In this document: piece by piece, positions 62,303-64,000 of the stretch
Position numbering within the stretch: the stretch's first letter is position 1
Layout of the letters: every line of letters begins with the position of its first letter
Assembly (NCBI GenBank): GCA_951394045.1
Contig: OX595989.1
Span: 2,046,001 to 2,110,000, forward strand
DNA from: Nitzschia sp. DOCU1
Taxonomy: Eukaryota; Bacillariophyta; Bacillariophyceae; Bacillariales; Bacillariaceae
Direction: 5' to 3'
DNA: 64,000 bases
The notes under the pieces: model-generated
Database searches by the model: none
What the model saw: the letters and a program-made list of their open reading frames with translations, nothing else
What the model was told of the DNA's origin: nothing
Translations under genes and position numbers: made by a program

Positions 62303-62726
62303 GGTGATTGATGCTACAGTACCCTAAGGATGAAAGTTGATGAAAATGAATAATGCCACAAGATTTCCCTCTTGTCTTCCAATAGAGGTTCACGACTCGA
62401 CTGCATCATCGTCATCGTCGTTCTTCGTCCGAAATCGATCTCGCGCTTGTTTGTTGTGGAAGGAGATCTTGCCGCCGACCGCCGGTGCGCCCGCGCGCGG
62501 GAGCGAGCCGGTCCGGCGGCCGGCGCGGCGGCACGAACGGTTTTCGACTAAATCGACTGCAGGGTAGGCGGCAAGCAGTGGAACAAACGCTCAAAAGGCA
62601 CAAAATCGAAAAAGAACTTGGGCTTTTGTTCCGAGTTTCGAGCACACGAGTCAAACTTTCCCTTTGGGTCATTGCTAACTTTTGAAAAGAAGGTTGCCAT
62701 ACTATCGGAAGCAAACAACAAAGAAA
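62303..62726. promoter_or_regulatory. Divergent intergenic region with a GC-rich core
   Basis: About 424 bp. The segment 62475-62540 is strongly GC-rich (repeated CGCGC and CCGG). ORFs across it are driven by composition. It holds promoters of the AIM24-like gene and the next gene. Confidence 0.4.
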
Positions 62727-63746
62727 ATGAACCACGTTGTCTTTCGTTTACTGTTTCTGTTGGGGATTTGCTGTTCGGCCCTTCCACCGGCATTGGCATG
62801 GCATGGTAAATTGAGCATGGCCCTGTTTCGCCGTGGGGGCAATGCTTTGAACTATCAAGACGACACGTCCGAGCAGAGTACAGTTGATAACGATGATTCA
62901 TCCGCATTGGTCGCAAACAGTGAACAGAATGCTAAGCTTCATTTTCAAGGGGAATTCTGGCACCATCATGTCACTGACTTTCCAGCACACATTGTCCTTT
63001 CGACGAGACAAAAATTCCTGTCCTTTTTTCAAAATCGGCTCCATCGCAATCTTTTGCTAAAAGGCGGAGGCAATCCCACCGAAGAAATACCCGCTACACC
63101 TGAAATTCTCAAAGAATGGGCTGCTCAGTCTCGAGTGGTTTCCAGTACGCCGCCAGTGTTACTACATCAGAAAGAGGATGATCATCATCATTCGGTGGTC
63201 GCTATCCATAGTACCGTCCCGATTGTTCCAGGGTTGTCCATCAAGGCCGTTTCTTACACTGGGTGTAGACTTCTTTGGCATCCACAAACTTTATTACCAA
63301 CATATGAATTCACCTTGATTCAAGATAGATATCAAGCCCAAGGTACAAAAGCACTCGTGTGGTTATACCGCAAAGTCACTGGGGAACGAGCAACAACCGC
63401 CCAAGACGACGAGGACCCATTTCTAGTAGCCGCCGACAGTACTACTGGAAGTCGCAACACGCATGGCCTTTGTCGCGTAGTCATGGAACCCTTTCGACAT
63501 CCAACAGCAGCGGGGGAAGAGGTTTTGCGTCTATCGTATTACAGCATGGTCAAGGTTTCGTGCAGTTTGCCGCAACGCCTGCTCAAGATCTTGCCCCTGT
63601 CCAGACAAAGTATTGAGGCCAAGATTAGTGCTTCCATGGCGAAACAACTTGAAAGTGAAGTAATGCAGTCGGCGGGTAGGTTTCATTCGGCTCTGGAAGC
63701 ATGGGTCGAGAAGCAGAACCATGAAAAACTGCAAGGCGTACACTAG
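62727..63746 (+). CDS. Unknown protein with signal peptide, 339 aa
   Basis: ATG 62727 gives a clean signal peptide (FRLLFLLGICCSALPPALA|WHG), Trp after the likely cleavage site, compatible with plastid import. The in-frame non-ATG start at 62682 was rejected. The mature part has a polar linker and then VPIVPGLSIKAVSYTGCRLLWHPQTLLPTYEFTLIQDRYQAQGTKALVWLY, which looks like a lipid- or ligand-binding beta-sandwich seen in algal plastid proteins, and the C-terminal helix IEAKISASMAKQLESEVMQS. I cannot name the family. Confidence 0.65.
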   Translation: MNHVVFRLLFLLGICCSALPPALAWHGKLSMALFRRGGNALNYQDDTSEQSTVDNDDSSALVANSEQNAKLHFQGEFWHHHVTDFPAHIVLSTRQKFLSFFQNRLHRNLLLKGGGNPTEEIPATPEILKEWAAQSRVVSSTPPVLLHQKEDDHHHSVVAIHSTVPIVPGLSIKAVSYTGCRLLWHPQTLLPTYEFTLIQDRYQAQGTKALVWLYRKVTGERATTAQDDEDPFLVAADSTTGSRNTHGLCRVVMEPFRHPTAAGEEVLRLSYYSMVKVSCSLPQRLLKILPLSRQSIEAKISASMAKQLESEVMQSAGRFHSALEAWVEKQNHEKLQGVH

Positions 63747-64000
63747 ATTAGAAAGCCACAAAGGATCAATTATGTCAAGCTCCGACATCCCCTGAATCAT
63801 CCCGAGAATCGAAAGTCTTTGGACTAATACTTGACGTTTTCGATGGCCCAACGTGGACGACCACAGGGGAACAACCATCTCATACCTTCCTAGCCATGAT
63901 GGACTGTGCCATCATTCAAAGTAAGTCGGAAGCCTCCACCCAATGATAGTCTGTTGGACCATCATACACCCTGATCGCAGGTAAATGTTTCTTGCAAAAC
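63747..64000 (+). other. Possible start of another gene at the window edge
   Basis: ATG at 63896 begins ATG ATG GAC TGT GCC ATC ATT CAA, followed by GTAAGT at 63921 and an acceptor CGCAG ending 63980. Joined, the frame continues open to the window end (about 15 residues visible). This may be a first exon, but the evidence is thin. Confidence 0.3.

Overview
The window looks like nuclear DNA of a diatom, most likely the pennate Phaeodactylum tricornutum or a close relative. This is inferred from four things. Genes are compact, with few and short GT-AG introns (about 60-130 bp). Several proteins begin with a signal peptide followed by an aromatic residue, as in the diatom plastid 'ASAFAP' presequence. 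One gene matches a short motif seen in many diatom proteins. The rest of the gene set is typically eukaryotic (ALG7, DHX35, NOP2, DDX55, LAMTOR5). No tRNA, rRNA or CRISPR was seen.

Layout. 1-3.4 kb: a 5'-open SET-like gene. 3.6-5.4 kb: an unknown ORF and a plastid-type DJ-1 protein. 5.57-5.74 kb: a long palindrome. 6.3-24.6 kb: three copine-like genes (two C2 domains plus a vWA domain). The first two are divergent and are separated by an 11.4-kb block of nested mobile DNA. That block holds two inverted copies (A and B) of one terminal-inverted-repeat element. B is intact and encodes a 1,095-aa protein I cannot assign to a transposase superfamily. A is cut short exactly where B begins, and is also split by a 5.6-kb Ty3/gypsy retrotransposon with apparently identical LTRs. 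Copines 2 and 3 each need a frameshift in C2A to be read through.

24.9-35.7 kb: an LPA1/Rep27-like plastid protein, a family-16 methyltransferase, a diatom-motif protein, NOP2-type rRNA methyltransferase, an SLC37-like organophosphate transporter and a cytochrome P450. 36.3-47 kb: a TPR-like protein, a CER1-like alkane/wax protein, a LAMTOR5-like Ragulator subunit, ALG7, a fucosyltransferase-like enzyme and DHX35. 47.4-64 kb: a START-like protein, a small secreted or plastid ORF, RidA, an F-box/Sel1 protein, a PAS protein, 5-formyl-THF cyclo-ligase, an unknown protein, DDX55/Spb4, an SLC35B-type transporter, an AIM24-like mitochondrial protein, an unknown secreted or plastid protein and perhaps the start of another gene.

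Outside the copine cluster the genes are unrelated housekeeping genes. Themes recur (ribosome biogenesis: NOP2 and DDX55; ER and Golgi work: ALG7, fucosyltransferase, SLC35B; plastid proteins) but there is no operon-like logic. Splice sites were chosen by GT/AG, phase and protein continuity. Coordinates were counted by hand and should be treated as accurate to within a few bases.
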